Counted from the stretch's first letter, positions 1-9,408 are shown. The stretch is DNA of 64,000 nt from an uncultured Paracoccaceae bacterium (GCA_947500005.1 CANMQJ010000012.1:102446-166445); one strand, 5' to 3'. Made by a program: numbers and translations. Notes: generated by a model from the sequence alone, not told the origin.

Positions 1-1618
1 CGGTCAGGGTCACGGTGCCGACGATGACGCCGGCGGTGGCGGTGGCAAGCGCGATACCGATCATGTTGCGGGCACCGGCGATCAGCCCCTCCCACAGGTC
101 GCGGATGCCGGCCATGAAGGCGTTGGCCGTGTCGCTTTCCCCGCGGAAGATCGATTTCAGCGGCCGTTGCGTGACGAGGATCACGAAGAGAAGTGCGGTC
201 GCCCAGAAGGCGGAGAGACCAGGGGATTTCTGCTCGATCATCAGGAAGTAGACGAGGACCACGATGGGCAGCAAAAAATGGAGCCCTGCCTTGTAGATCT
301 TGCCGATATCGGGAAGCTCGACATTCGGGTCGTTGGGATCGTCCGGTTCAAGGTCGGGCACCGAGGCCGCCATCCGCAGCAGTACGAGGTAGATCACCAC
401 GACGACCGCCGAGAGGATCAGCCCCGAAGCGGAGGGGGCAACGGACGTGACCGCCTGCACCGGAAACTGCGAGCCGTAGCAGAGCCCGGCGAAGACGGCG
501 AAGAAGCCGAACATGCCCAGGATGGTGCGGGCCAGATGAACCTCGCGGTTGCCCAGCGTGGGCATGTTCCGCTTCACCGCCTCGAGATGCACGATATAGA
601 CCAGCGCGACGTAGGAGATCGCCGCCGGCAGGAAGGCGTGGGTGATCACCTCGACATAGGAGATGCCCACGTATTCCACCATGAGGAAGGCGGCGGCGCC
701 CATCACCGGCGGCATGATCTGCCCGTTGACCGAGGAGGCGACCTCGACCGAGCCCGCCTGTTCGGAGGTGAAGCCCACGCGTTTCATCAGCGGGATGGTG
801 AAGGTGCCGGTGGTGACCACGTTGGCGATGGAGGAGCCGGAGATCAGGCCGGTGGCGGCAGAGCCCACCACAGCGGCCTTGGCCGGGCCTCCGCGCAGGT
901 GGCCGAGCGCGCCGAAGGCCATCTTGATGAAGTAGTTGCCGGCACCGGCCTTGTCGAGAAGCGCGCCGAAAAGGACGAAGAGGAAGACGAACTTGGTCGA
1001 GACGCCGAGCGCGATGCCGAAGACGCCCTCGGTGGTGATCCACATCTGTTCCATGGCGCGCTGAAGATCGGCACCCTTCCAGCGGATCACGTCGGGCACG
1101 AGTTCCGATGCACCGAAGAAGACATATAGGAGAAAGACGCTTGCGACGATCGCCATGGCCGGGCCGAGCGCGCGGCGCGCGGCCTCGAACAGCAGCACCA
1201 GACCGATCACCGCGAACCAGGTATCCATCGCGTCGGCCTTGCCGCCGGCGGTGGTGATCTTTTCGTAGAAGACATAGCCGTAGAGCGCGGTGAAGGTGGC
1301 CAGCAGCGCAAGCAGCCAGTCGATCACGGGCACCTTGTGGCGGGGGCTGGTGCGAAAGGCGGGATAGGCCGCGAAGGCGAGGAAGATGGCGAAGGCCAGG
1401 TGGATCTGCCGGGCGTTGTTCACGACGCTGCCGGGCAGGACCACGTTGGAAATGGGCGATGCCAGCAGGACCTGGAAGATCGACCAGATCGCCGCCACGA
1501 TGGCGAGGAACAGCCCCACATTGCCGCCCGGGTCACGCGCGCCCGCATCGGATGCGGCCACGAGTTCCTGCAGTTCTTCTTCGCTGAGGGGGCGGTTGCC
1601 CTTGCTGTCCGTGGCCAT
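1..1618 (-). CDS. TRAP transporter permease, 4TM/12TM fusion (TAXI type), 3' end outside window
   Basis: Fused small and large membrane subunits of a TAXI-type TRAP transporter, which imports small organic solutes using an ion gradient. The 539 codons visible encode many hydrophobic segments, including the glycine/serine-rich stretch LISGSSIANVVTTGTFTIPL followed by GQIMPPVMGAAAF, typical of TRAP large-subunit loops. The hydrophilic N-terminus (MATDSKGNRPLSEEEL) precedes the first membrane helix. The ATG at 1618 is chosen because GGGAGA lies about 9 bases upstream. The C-terminus runs off the window start. It lies directly downstream of the TAXI binding protein on the same strand, so the two form one transporter operon. 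The substrate cannot be told from sequence. Confidence 0.93.
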   Translation of the reverse strand, partial: MATDSKGNRPLSEEELQELVAASDAGARDPGGNVGLFLAIVAAIWSIFQVLLASPISNVVLPGSVVNNARQIHLAFAIFLAFAAYPAFRTSPRHKVPVIDWLLALLATFTALYGYVFYEKITTAGGKADAMDTWFAVIGLVLLFEAARRALGPAMAIVASVFLLYVFFGASELVPDVIRWKGADLQRAMEQMWITTEGVFGIALGVSTKFVFLFVLFGALLDKAGAGNYFIKMAFGALGHLRGGPAKAAVVGSAATGLISGSSIANVVTTGTFTIPLMKRVGFTSEQAGSVEVASSVNGQIMPPVMGAAAFLMVEYVGISYVEVITHAFLPAAISYVALVYIVHLEAVKRNMPTLGNREVHLARTILGMFGFFAVFAGLCYGSQFPVQAVTSVAPSASGLILSAVVVVIYLVLLRMAASVPDLEPDDPNDPNVELPDIGKIYKAGLHFLLPIVVLVYFLMIEQKSPGLSAFWATALLFVILVTQRPLKSIFRGESDTANAFMAGIRDLWEGLIAGARNMIGIALATATAGVIVGTVTLT

Positions 1619-1725
1619 CCGTTCATGTCTCCCAAGTCTGCCGCTCATTGCCCGGCGGCATTGTTCCCCGCGGGGAAAATGCAGGCGGCGCCGGGACGCC
1701 GCCTGCCGGATCGATCAGGCTAGGA

Positions 1726-2697
1726 TCACTCGATCCAGCCCTTCTCACGGTAGTATTTCGCAGCGCCGTCATGCAGCGGGGCCGAAAGACCGTCCTTGAC
1801 CATCTCCTCGGGCTTGAGGTTGGCGAAGGCCGGGTGCAGGCCCTTGAACTGGTCGAAATTCTCGAACACGGCCGAGACGAGCGCATAGACCGACTCTTCG
1901 GACACATCGGCCGAGCTTACGAGGGTCGCACCGACACCGAAGGTCTGGGTGGCGTCGTCATTGCCGCGATACATGCCGCCGGGAATGGTGGCCTTGCGGT
2001 AATAGGAGTTCTCCTCGATCAGCTTGTCGATCGCCTCGCCGTCCACGTTCACCAACACGGAATCGCAGGCGGTCGTCGCCTCCTGGATCGAGCCCGAGGG
2101 GTGGCCGACGGTATAAATCATCGCGTCGATCTGGTTGTCGCAGAGCGCGGCGGACTGTTCGGCGGCCTTGAGCTCGGTCGCGAGCTCGAAATCGTCCATC
2201 GTCCAGCCCTTGGCGTCCATCACCACTTCCATCGTGCCGCGCTGGCCCGAGCCGGGGTTGCCGATATTGACGCGCTTGCCCTTGAGATCGTCGAAATTCT
2301 CGATCCCTGCATCGGCACGGGCGACGACGGTAAAGGGCTCGGGGTGGACCGAGAAGACCGCCCGCAGCCCTTCGAAGGGTCCGTCGCCCTCGAAGTTTTC
2401 GGAGGTGCCCTGATAGGCGTGATGCTGCCAGTCGGATTGCGCGACGCCGAATTCCAGATCGCCCTCGCGGATGGTCTTGAGGTTGTAGACCGAGCCGCCG
2501 GTCGATTCGACCGAGCAGCGCACGCCGTGTTCCTTGCGGCCCTTGTTCACGAGGCGGCAGATCGCCCCGCCCGTCGGATAATAGACGCCGGTGACACCGC
2601 CGGTGCCGATGGTGATGAACTCCTCGGCCATGGCCGCGGGCGCGGTGAAGGCCGCGGTGGCCAGCGCAGCGAGGCTGAGCTTGCTGACATGTTTCAT
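1726..2697 (-). CDS. TAXI family TRAP transporter solute-binding subunit
   Basis: Periplasmic substrate receptor for the downstream fused TRAP permease. The 323-residue protein begins with a signal peptide (MKHVSKLSLAALATAAFTAPAAMA, cleaved after AMA near residue 24) followed by EEFITIGTGGVTGVYYPTGG, the signature N-terminus of TAXI proteins. Later blocks such as VAQSDWQHHAY, KRVNIGNPGSGQRGTMEV and YTVGHPSGSIQEAT also fit the family. The start at 2697 is preferred over an in-frame upstream one because the signal peptide begins there and GGGAGT precedes it. TAXI receptors usually bind glutamate or other small organic acids, but this ligand is unknown. Confidence 0.95.
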   Translation of the reverse strand: MKHVSKLSLAALATAAFTAPAAMAEEFITIGTGGVTGVYYPTGGAICRLVNKGRKEHGVRCSVESTGGSVYNLKTIREGDLEFGVAQSDWQHHAYQGTSENFEGDGPFEGLRAVFSVHPEPFTVVARADAGIENFDDLKGKRVNIGNPGSGQRGTMEVVMDAKGWTMDDFELATELKAAEQSAALCDNQIDAMIYTVGHPSGSIQEATTACDSVLVNVDGEAIDKLIEENSYYRKATIPGGMYRGNDDATQTFGVGATLVSSADVSEESVYALVSAVFENFDQFKGLHPAFANLKPEEMVKDGLSAPLHDGAAKYYREKGWIE

Positions 2698-2987
2698 GAA
2701 GTGGACTCCCAGTGTTTTTCTGTCGGTCGAAAAGACGTGATTCCGCGACGAGCGGTGCGCAGCCGGGCCAGGGAACGGGTCTTTTCGGGTAACCGTTCCG
2801 GCCAAGCACTTGAAAAATCAGTCTCTCCTGCTGAAAGGGTTTCACCGGGACAGGTTCAAGTCAAGACCGGCTTGCGCTGCGCTGCACGCATCGGCGCATA
2901 TCTGAAGCTCTGGCGAGGAAATTCCCCCTTGCCGCCTCTTGCCGCGTTCGGCTGGACAGCGCGGCGGCGGAGGGTCAGATTGGCGCC

Positions 2988-3179
2988 ATGAACCTCCATC
3001 ATTTCTTCTTCATGGCGCGATGGGCCCGCAATCCGCCTTCGGCCCGCCGGGTCAAGATCGTGCTGGTCGCGCTGGCGATCTGCCTGGTGATCCTGGGTAT
3101 CGAATACATGGGATGGTGGCCCGATTGGGCACGAACCGAACCGCGCGCCCCGGCCCGTCTTCCGCGCACGGGTCTCTGA
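2988..3179 (+). CDS. small single-pass membrane protein, Rhodobacteraceae type
   Basis: A 63-residue protein of unknown function. It has a basic N-terminal region (ARWARNPPSARRVK, residues 10-23), one hydrophobic segment (about residues 24-41, IVLVALAICLVILGIEYM) and a short proline/arginine-rich tail. I recall similar short proteins with the same MNLHHFFFMARWARNPP opening in Roseobacter genomes, which suggests a real conserved gene. It is divergent from the TAXI receptor gene and about 100 bases upstream of the cytochrome c' gene. No catalytic motif is visible. Confidence 0.72.
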   Translation: MNLHHFFFMARWARNPPSARRVKIVLVALAICLVILGIEYMGWWPDWARTEPRAPARLPRTGL

Positions 3180-3278
3180 GGCCGGGCGCCCCTCAATTTT
3201 CCGTTATGTCGCGAGATTACTTTTGACGCGCCCAAGACCCCACTCCACGCTGGTCCGGCCAAGACAGGGAGTCCTAGC

Positions 3279-3734
3279 ATGAAACTTTGGAAATTTGCGA
3301 TTGCCGGTGCCGCCATGGGCCTGGGAAGCGTTGCGCTGGCGCAGGACGTCAGCAAGCAGGTCAAGGCCCGCCAGGGGCAGATGCAGATCGTCGCCATGAA
3401 CCTCGGTGTGCTGGGTGGCATCGCGAAAGGCGAGATCGCCTATGATGCCGAGACCGCACAGCGCGCGGCCGACAGCCTGGTGGGTATCTCGATGATCGAC
3501 CAGGGGCCGCTCTGGGTCGAGGGATCGGACACGATGAGCATCGAGGGCACCCGTGCCCTGCCCGCGATCTGGGACAACACGTCCGGTTTCATGGAGGATT
3601 GGCAAGCCTATGTCGCCGCAGCTGCCGCCATGTCCGAGGCCGCGGGCCAGGGACAGGAGGCCATCGGCGCCGCAATGCGGGACATGGGCGGAAGCTGCAA
3701 GAGCTGCCACGACGATTTCCGCGAAACCAACTGA
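3279..3734 (+). CDS. cytochrome c' family protein (class II c-type cytochrome)
   Basis: Periplasmic monohaem cytochrome of 151 residues. Residues 1-21 form a Sec signal peptide ending in ALA before QDVSKQVKAR. The single haem motif CKSCH is at residues 140-144, near the C-terminus, the arrangement of four-helix-bundle c' / c556 cytochromes. The N-terminal RQGQMQ segment matches the helix that packs on the haem in this family. It is followed after three bases by a diheme cytochrome c gene, so the two are probably co-transcribed and may exchange electrons. The partner oxidoreductase is not visible in the window. Confidence 0.92.
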   Translation: MKLWKFAIAGAAMGLGSVALAQDVSKQVKARQGQMQIVAMNLGVLGGIAKGEIAYDAETAQRAADSLVGISMIDQGPLWVEGSDTMSIEGTRALPAIWDNTSGFMEDWQAYVAAAAAMSEAAGQGQEAIGAAMRDMGGSCKSCHDDFRETN

Positions 3735-3737
3735 TCG

Positions 3738-4628
3738 GTGCGGCGCATTCTGAGCATAGTGGGTCTGGCCGTCCTCGTGGCGGCCGGTTTCCTTTTCTGG
3801 CTGTCGCGTCCGCAACCGCTGCCCGCCGACGCGATGGCGGGCCTCGAAGGCGACGCGGAGCACGGGCGGCAGGTCTACCTGGCGGCCGGGTGCCGCTCCT
3901 GCCATACCGCACCCGAATCGGAGGACAAGGACCTGCTGGCGGGCGGCCAACGCTTCCCGTCGGATTTCGGCACGTTTCTCGCGCCCAACATCTCGCCCCA
4001 TCCCGAGGCCGGCATCGGGGACTGGTCGCTGGATCAGTTCGCCTCGGCCGTGATGCGCGGGGTGTCGCCGGAGAACAGGCATTACTACCCGGCCTTCCCG
4101 TATGCCGCTTATGCGCGGATGGATCGGCAGGACGTGGCCGACCTCTGGGCCTATTGGCAGACCCTGCCCCAAAGCGATCAGGCCAGTGCGCCGCATGAGG
4201 TGGGATTTCCGTTCTCCATCAGGCGGGGACTTGGTCTCTGGAAGGCGATGTTCGTCGATCCGGACTGGGTGATGGCGGGCGACCTGTCACCCGAGGAAGA
4301 GCGCGGGCGTTACCTGGCCGAAGCGCTGGCTCATTGCGGCGAATGCCACACACCGCGCGGGGCGCTTGGCAATCTCGATACCGCGCGATGGATGGCCGGG
4401 GCGCCCGACCCGAGCGGCAAGGGCCAGATTCCGGCGCTGACGCCCGACAAGCTGGACTGGTCGGCGGGAGATATCGCCTACTACCTCGAAAGCGGCTTCA
4501 CCCCCGACTATGACAGTGCGGGCGGGCACATGGTCGCGGTGATCGACAATTTCGCGGAACTGTCGCCCGAGGACAGGACGGCCGTCGCGGCCTATGTCAA
4601 GGCGCTTTCGGAACCCGCGGGCGAGTGA
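3738..4628 (+). CDS. diheme cytochrome c, membrane-anchored
   Basis: A 296-residue c-type cytochrome starting at GTG, three bases after the cytochrome c' stop. Residues 4-22 form an uncleaved or signal-anchor hydrophobic helix. Two haem motifs, CRSCH at 52-56 and CGECH at 200-204, define two cytochrome c domains. The SDFGTFLAPNISPHPEAGIGDW and FPYAAYARM stretches are typical of the cytochrome subunits of membrane-bound alcohol, aldehyde or gluconate dehydrogenases, but no dehydrogenase subunit is adjacent. It likely passes electrons between a periplasmic donor and the respiratory chain together with the upstream cytochrome c'. Confidence 0.92.
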   Translation: MRRILSIVGLAVLVAAGFLFWLSRPQPLPADAMAGLEGDAEHGRQVYLAAGCRSCHTAPESEDKDLLAGGQRFPSDFGTFLAPNISPHPEAGIGDWSLDQFASAVMRGVSPENRHYYPAFPYAAYARMDRQDVADLWAYWQTLPQSDQASAPHEVGFPFSIRRGLGLWKAMFVDPDWVMAGDLSPEEERGRYLAEALAHCGECHTPRGALGNLDTARWMAGAPDPSGKGQIPALTPDKLDWSAGDIAYYLESGFTPDYDSAGGHMVAVIDNFAELSPEDRTAVAAYVKALSEPAGE

Positions 4629-4677
4629 TCCGGGCCTCGCTGCGCGGCGCGGGACAGGGTAAGATTTCAACGCGCCG

Positions 4678-6012
4678 CTATCCGAAAACCCTGTAAGCGG
4701 AAGGGTCGCATTCGCGGTCGAGCCAGTCCTTCAAGCCCTCTACCAAAAAATCCGGCCCCGAGAGGTCGTATTCAAGTTCCGCGCCCACGATCCGGGTCGC
4801 ATCCACGTGCAGATGGTGCAGGCCGATTGCCATCCGCACCTCGTCCTGCGCCTCTTCCCGCTCCGCGCTCATGCCGATCCTAAGGCGCATGCCGTCGCGC
4901 GGGGCGTCTCTTTCCCGCTCCAGCGAGCAGCCGGGAAAATGATCCTCGACCACGCAGCCGGCGACGTCACGGTCCGGGCCGGTCATCTTGAAATGGTGGG
5001 TAGACATCGTCGCGTTGAGATTGACCTCGCAGATCGCCCATGACTGCTCGGACGGGGACCTGGTGATGTCCGGGGCAAGGAAATCGAGCCCGAAGGTCGG
5101 CATCGGCCCGAACACCTCGCGGACCTTCAGCGCCTGCTCAAGGAAGCCCGGGTGAACCGTTTCGGTGATGTCGATGTTTTCCCAGCCTTCCAGAACGGCC
5201 TCGTCATTGCGGAGATGGACCCGCTGACCCAAGCCGGGCACCGAAGAATAGTCGACCGGGATCCGGTCCCGGTCCCAGTGCACGCCCGGCCTGTGGGGAA
5301 TCAGGTGGCCGCGGTAGATGAGAGAGGCACGCCGCCGGTCGTTCTCTACGTCGATCAGTTCGGCAATCGTTCGTTGACCGTCGCCCAGAACCGACGCGTA
5401 GCGCCGGTGCAAGACCGCGCGCACCTGCGTTCCGATCAGCAGGATGCGGTGATCGTTGCCTTCGACATAGGTTTCGACGACGACCTGATAACGACGTTTT
5501 TGCGCGGCCCTTTCGAACGCGGTCCGGAACTGCTCCTCGGTGGCGATGGCCACGGACACGTTGCTGGCGAAGGTCCCGACCGAGGGTTTCACCACGACGG
5601 GAACCCGGTCCCGGGCGAAGTCCCAGGCCAGGTCGACCTCGGATGGCATGAACTGCCTGCCCTCGGGCACCGGCAGGCCGGCCCGGTGCATCAGCTTCTT
5701 CGTCACCGTCTTGCTGTTGGTCTGCTGCCGCGTCACGTGCGGCACGCGCGAGGACATGCCCAGGGTAAAATCGAAGTAACGGTCCGCGCTGCTGACGCGG
5801 TAGAGTCGCGCATTTTGCGTTTCGACCCGCAAGCCGCGGCGCAGGGCGGCCTCGATGATCATGTTCCTGTTCAGCCCGACCCCTTCGTCGGGGTTCAGGA
5901 ACGCGGCCGAATTCTCGGCGACATATAGCGGCGCTGGCGCCAGAAGCGCCTTTTCCTCAAGCTTCTGCAAGGCGGTCAAGCCGCGCGGCGCGCAGGCGGG
6001 CGAAATCGTCAC
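4678..6012 (-). CDS. ATP-grasp ligase, cyanophycin-synthetase-like
   Basis: A 444-residue ATP-grasp enzyme of unknown substrate. The ATP-grasp fold is indicated by [20 protein letters not shown] (about 134-153), the [16 protein letters not shown] strand (about 179-194) and [13 protein letters not shown] near 336, which carries the metal-binding Glu and Asn. The N-terminal part ([17 protein letters not shown]) resembles the ligase region of cyanophycin synthetase and glutathione-type ligases. The last 70 residues form a small basic/acidic domain I cannot assign. The chosen ATG overlaps the end of lipA by 56 bases, and TTG codons just downstream could be the true start. It probably makes an amide bond to an amino acid or peptide. 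Confidence 0.85.
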   Translation of the reverse strand: MTISPACAPRGLTALQKLEEKALLAPAPLYVAENSAAFLNPDEGVGLNRNMIIEAALRRGLRVETQNARLYRVSSADRYFDFTLGMSSRVPHVTRQQTNSKTVTKKLMHRAGLPVPEGRQFMPSEVDLAWDFARDRVPVVVKPSVGTFASNVSVAIATEEQFRTAFERAAQKRRYQVVVETYVEGNDHRILLIGTQVRAVLHRRYASVLGDGQRTIAELIDVENDRRRASLIYRGHLIPHRPGVHWDRDRIPVDYSSVPGLGQRVHLRNDEAVLEGWENIDITETVHPGFLEQALKVREVFGPMPTFGLDFLAPDITRSPSEQSWAICEVNLNATMSTHHFKMTGPDRDVAGCVVEDHFPGCSLERERDAPRDGMRLRIGMSAEREEAQDEVRMAIGLHHLHVDATRIVGAELEYDLSGPDFLVEGLKDWLDRECDPSAYRVFG

Positions 6013-6907
6013 CTGCGTGGTAGGAGGAACGGGTGAGCGGCGTGGCCGAGACCATCAGGAAGCCCTTGCCATAGGCGGCCTTCTCGTAGCCCGCGAACTC
6101 TTCGGGCGTCACGAACCGGTCGACACGGTGGTGCTTTGGGGTCGGTTGCAGGTATTGGCCGATGGTCAGGAAATCGACATCGGCGGCGCGCATGTCGTCC
6201 ATGACCTGCCGGACCTGCTGCGCCTCTTCACCCAGGCCGACCATGATGCCGGATTTGGTGAAGATCGAGGGATCGAGTTCTTTCACCCGCTGCAGCAGGC
6301 GCAGCGAATGGAAGTAGCGCGCGCCGGGCCGGACCGACGGGTAAAGGCCCGGCACGGTCTCGAGGTTGTGGTTGAACACATCCGGCTTGGCCTCGACCAC
6401 GGTTTCCAGAACCGAGGGCGTGCATTTCAGGAAATCCGGCGTCAGGATCTCGATCGTGGTCTTGGGCGAGCGGTGCCGCACCGCGCGGATCGTCTGGGCG
6501 AAATGCTCGGCCCCGCCATCGTCGAGGTCGTCGCGGTCGACGCTGGTGATCACGACATGGTTTAGGCCCAGTTTTTCGACCGCATGGGCCACGCGGCCCG
6601 GCTCGAACGCGTCGAGCGCATCGGGCCGGCCGGTGGCGATGTTGCAGAAGGTGCATCCGCGGGTGCAGATCTCGCCCATGATCATCATGGTGGCGTGGCC
6701 CTGGCTCCAGCATTCGCCGACATTGGGGCAACCGGCCTCTTCGCAGACGGTGACGAGGTTGTTCTCTCGCATGATCCGGTGCGTGTCGGCATAGCCCTTG
6801 CCGCCCGGCGCCTTGACGCGGATCCAGCTGGGTTTCTTGGGTTGCGCCTGGTCCGGGCGATGCGCTTTCTCGGGGTGGCGCTGCTCGGGGATCTTGAGGT
6901 CTCGCAC
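5957..6907 (-). CDS. lipA: lipoyl synthase
   Basis: Radical-SAM enzyme inserting two sulfur atoms into octanoyl groups of lipoyl-dependent complexes. The 316 residues contain both [4Fe-4S] motifs: the auxiliary cluster cysteines C55, C60 and C66 in [12 protein letters not shown], and the SAM cluster cysteines C81, C85 and C88 in [11 protein letters not shown]. The C-terminal region carries the [10 protein letters not shown] motif, whose Arg-Ser-Ser-Tyr contacts the auxiliary cluster. Length is normal. The upstream 265 bases hold no convincing gene. The ATP-grasp gene overlaps its 3' end on the same strand. Confidence 0.98.
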   Translation of the reverse strand: MRDLKIPEQRHPEKAHRPDQAQPKKPSWIRVKAPGGKGYADTHRIMRENNLVTVCEEAGCPNVGECWSQGHATMMIMGEICTRGCTFCNIATGRPDALDAFEPGRVAHAVEKLGLNHVVITSVDRDDLDDGGAEHFAQTIRAVRHRSPKTTIEILTPDFLKCTPSVLETVVEAKPDVFNHNLETVPGLYPSVRPGARYFHSLRLLQRVKELDPSIFTKSGIMVGLGEEAQQVRQVMDDMRAADVDFLTIGQYLQPTPKHHRVDRFVTPEEFAGYEKAAYGKGFLMVSATPLTRSSYHAGDDFARLRAARLDRLAEA

Positions 6908-7173
6908 GTGGGGTGCTCCCGCCTTGTGGATCGATTTCCGATCAGATTAGCGCAAGGTCAGGCAAAGGACCAGTGACGCATGGTCGCCTGCCGCGAGCCG
7001 CAACCCGGCCATGCAGATGCGGCATAACCGGGACCTCGTCACCTGAAGTCAGCTACGCAGCCCATTGTTTTCGGAAGGAAAGCGGCCCATGTGCAGGTGC
7101 AGAAAACCCCGTTGTCGTCGATCTGGAATCATTTTAATCCGACGCGGCAAGACTAATGCAGGAGACATTCCCG
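6908..7173. other. gene-free stretch between lipA and the peroxiredoxin gene
   Basis: These 266 bases separate divergent genes and should hold both promoters. Short open frames are present but show no family pattern and no good ribosome site. No strong palindrome or promoter was identified by eye. Confidence 0.5.
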
Positions 7174-7722
7174 ATGAAAACAGGCGCGAAACTTCCCGAG
7201 GTCACGTTTCATACCCGGATCCGCGACGAGGCCGTAGGCGGGCCGAACCCCTTCCGCTGGCAGGACATGACCACCGCCGATTACTTTGCCGGCAAGCGCG
7301 TGATCCTGTTCTCGCTGCCCGGTGCCTTCACCCCCACCTGCTCGACCTACCAGCTGCCGGGCTTCGAAGGAAATTTCGCGAAGTTCCAGGAGCTTGGGAT
7401 AGACGCGATCTATTGCATGTCGGTCAATGACAGCTTCGTCATGAATAAATGGGCCGAGTCGCAGAACCTTAAGAACGTCAAGGTAATCCCCGACGGGTCG
7501 GGCGAATTCACCCGCAAGATGGGCATGCTGGTCGGCAAGGAGAACCTGGGCTTCGGCATGCGGTCGTGGCGCTATGCGGCCATCGTCAACGACGGTATGG
7601 TCGAGGCATGGTTCGAGGAACCGGGCCTGATGGACAACTGCCCCGACGACCCCTATGGCGAGTCGTCGCCGGAAACACTGCTGGCCTGGCTGGAAAAGGC
7701 GCGCGCACCCGAAATGGCCTGA
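7174..7722 (+). CDS. peroxiredoxin, Prx5-like
   Basis: Thiol peroxidase reducing hydrogen peroxide and alkyl hydroperoxides. The 182-residue protein contains PGAFTPTCS at residues 49-57 with the peroxidatic Cys56, and the VNDSFVMNKW block and the PGLMDNCPDDPYGESSPE tail typical of the Prx5 / bacterial hybrid-type group. An upstream in-frame ATG exists at 7156, but AGGAGA at 7160-7165 is placed as the ribosome site for the ATG at 7174, so I use the latter. It is a single gene, followed by its own intrinsic terminator. Confidence 0.95.
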   Translation: MKTGAKLPEVTFHTRIRDEAVGGPNPFRWQDMTTADYFAGKRVILFSLPGAFTPTCSTYQLPGFEGNFAKFQELGIDAIYCMSVNDSFVMNKWAESQNLKNVKVIPDGSGEFTRKMGMLVGKENLGFGMRSWRYAAIVNDGMVEAWFEEPGLMDNCPDDPYGESSPETLLAWLEKARAPEMA

Positions 7723-7748
7723 GCCTGATACGAAAGCCTGAAATGATT

Positions 7749-7777
7749 GGGTCCGCCTGACCGGCGGGCCCTTTTCC
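7749..7777 (+). terminator. intrinsic terminator after the peroxiredoxin gene
   Basis: A GC-rich hairpin with arms GGGTCCGCC and GGCGGGCCC around a short loop, followed by TTTT and a pyrimidine stretch. It lies between the convergent peroxiredoxin and DUF6456 genes and could also end transcription from the other side. Confidence 0.75.
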
Positions 7778-7778
7778 T

Positions 7779-8876
7779 CTATCCGATCAGCCGGTCGCTT
7801 TCTGCCTGTTCGTCATAGTGACGCTTGAGCCGTTGGAGCGCGATGCGCAGCACGATCTTGCCCGAGCGGGCGGACCAGCCCATCCTTTTTTCGGCCAGTT
7901 CCAAGCCTTCGAGATAGCAGCAACACCGCAGCGCCACGTCGCTGAGCCCCGGCCCGAGTTCCGCCAGCGCGCGGGTCACCCGGTCACGCGCGTCCGGGCG
8001 GCCGCTGACCACGGGTCCCGAAACGTGAAACGTGCTGCGACCGCCGCCGGTCAGGAAACGATCCCAGTTCTGCGCGACATGCGGCCCCATCTGGGCCAGT
8101 TCGAAATCCTCGCGCAAACGCTCCCCGGCACGGACGAGTCCGTCGTCGAGAAAGGGCTGCCCATCGCGGTCCTTGCGGCGGGCCAGCGCGACGAGCGGGC
8201 TTTCGGCCAGGTTGTACCGGAAACGCCGGCGGCGGGTGTCATCCTCATCCTGGGCGGTATCGCACCCGCGTGCATGGCCGAAGGTCGATTGCGCCTCGGC
8301 AAAGCCGTTTTCCTTTTGCGTGCGCGCGCGGTTCTCGGCCTCGGCCATCAGGCGGCCAAGTGCGGTGCGTCCGGCCGAGGTGATGTGATAGCGGCTGATC
8401 CGGGCAGGCTTGTCGCAACCGATCCAGTCCTTGAGTGCAAGCGCCTGCGCGATGGAGCGTTCCACGACCGCGGTTCGGGTGCTTCCGCCGGCGCGGTCAT
8501 CGCGCACGACAACGGCTTTTTCCATGTCCTCGGCCACAGCCAGGACCGCACCGCTTTCGCACATACGGCGCAGCACGCGCAGCGCCTCGCGGTCGAAGGT
8601 GGCGGTGTCCGGCGTTGCCTCGGCTTCCACGGCACGCTGTTTCGGCAGCGTGATGGGCGGAAAATGCGTCTGCGCCAAGGACTGCAAGGCCGCATCCACG
8701 AGAGGGTCGTCGCGTCGCATCTCGATCCGGCGGATCTGGCGCAGGATGGTCGAGGCATGGCACCCCGCCCCGCGGGCCAGATCGCGGATCGACCGCCCTT
8801 CCTCGGTATGGGCGAGATAGCGCAATGCGCCTTCGGGCACCCAGCCAGGTGCGGAATTTGCGGAGGTTTCAGTCAT
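7779..8876 (-). CDS. DUF6456 helix-turn-helix protein
   Basis: A 365-residue protein of a family I know mainly from Rhodobacteraceae, with no established role. Residues about 22-56 (EEGRSIRDLARGAGCHASTILRQIRRIE) look like a helix-turn-helix, followed by what may be a winged-helix region around residues 155-180 (ISRYHITSAGRTALGRL). The C-terminal third, with RDRVTRALAELGPGLSDVALRCCCYLEGLELAEKRMGWSARSGKIVLRIALQRL, resembles the DUF6456 block and is highly helical. It is probably a DNA-binding regulator. It is divergent from a DUF6477 gene, and the 235-base gap holds a CtrA-like motif. Confidence 0.82.
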   Translation of the reverse strand: MTETSANSAPGWVPEGALRYLAHTEEGRSIRDLARGAGCHASTILRQIRRIEMRRDDPLVDAALQSLAQTHFPPITLPKQRAVEAEATPDTATFDREALRVLRRMCESGAVLAVAEDMEKAVVVRDDRAGGSTRTAVVERSIAQALALKDWIGCDKPARISRYHITSAGRTALGRLMAEAENRARTQKENGFAEAQSTFGHARGCDTAQDEDDTRRRRFRYNLAESPLVALARRKDRDGQPFLDDGLVRAGERLREDFELAQMGPHVAQNWDRFLTGGGRSTFHVSGPVVSGRPDARDRVTRALAELGPGLSDVALRCCCYLEGLELAEKRMGWSARSGKIVLRIALQRLKRHYDEQAESDRLIG

Positions 8877-8950
8877 GTCGGCACATCCTCAACGGCAAAA
8901 ACACTGACCCGGTTATCCCAAGAATGATCCACAACCTAGAAGTGTACTAG

Positions 8951-8965
8951 TTACCGTATTGTTAA
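8951..8965. promoter_or_regulatory. possible CtrA-binding site between DUF6456 and DUF6477 genes
   Basis: TTAC-N7-TTAA spans 8951-8965, one base away from the alphaproteobacterial CtrA consensus TTAA-N7-TTAA. A GANTC methylation site (GATTC) follows directly. The position in a divergent intergenic region is suitable for a regulator site. A very similar motif lies upstream of ctrA itself in this window. The motif is short, so chance occurrence is possible. Confidence 0.35.
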
Positions 8966-9111
8966 GATTCCGGGGCCGAACCGATAATTGTTTCCAATAC
9001 ATAAACACTGCTGAAATCGCCGAACGGTAGAATGGCACGCGCCGCAACACCCGTATCGATTGTGGCAGAAAGATGGCACTTCGATCTTCAGTGTTTGGAA
9101 AGGGACAGGCC

Positions 9112-9408
9112 ATGCACGATCTCACGACCATGCTTTCGACGCTCAAGCGCCCGCGGCTGCTTGTGCGCGCGGCCCGGATGGGGGCGCAGGAGTATAATCG
9201 GGACCGCCACCTGCAGCGCATCCTGGGCTATGGCGCCCTGCCGCGCCCGGCGGCGGCGCTGATGCGGCTGATGGAGCTGGAACGCGGGCTGGACGAACAG
9301 CGGAAGGCCGATGACGCGGGCTATTCCCTGCCGCGTCATCTGGACCTGCTCATCGCCATGATGGGCGAGGCGCAGCTGTTGCAGGCCAGCCGCGCCCCGC
9401 TGCAGTGA
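9112..9408 (+). CDS. DUF6477 family protein
   Basis: A 98-residue protein of a Rhodobacteraceae family without known function. Characteristic blocks are LKRPRLLVRAARMGAQEYNRDRHLQRILGYGALPRP and DDAGYSLPRHLDLLIAMMGEAQLL, predicted helical. An earlier in-frame ATG exists at 9073, but AAAGGGACAG sits just before 9112 and the family N-terminus begins there. It is divergent from the DUF6456 regulator and abuts the 3' end of the mttB-like gene without a gap. Confidence 0.85.
   Translation: MHDLTTMLSTLKRPRLLVRAARMGAQEYNRDRHLQRILGYGALPRPAAALMRLMELERGLDEQRKADDAGYSLPRHLDLLIAMMGEAQLLQASRAPLQ

Noticed and set aside
1648..2991. 447-codon plus-strand frame over the TAXI receptor gene
   Set aside because: The minus strand holds the receptor with signal peptide and family motifs, so this is a shadow.
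6913..7137. 74-codon frame between lipA and the peroxiredoxin gene
   Set aside because: No ribosome site, odd Cys/Arg/Pro composition and no resemblance to a family.
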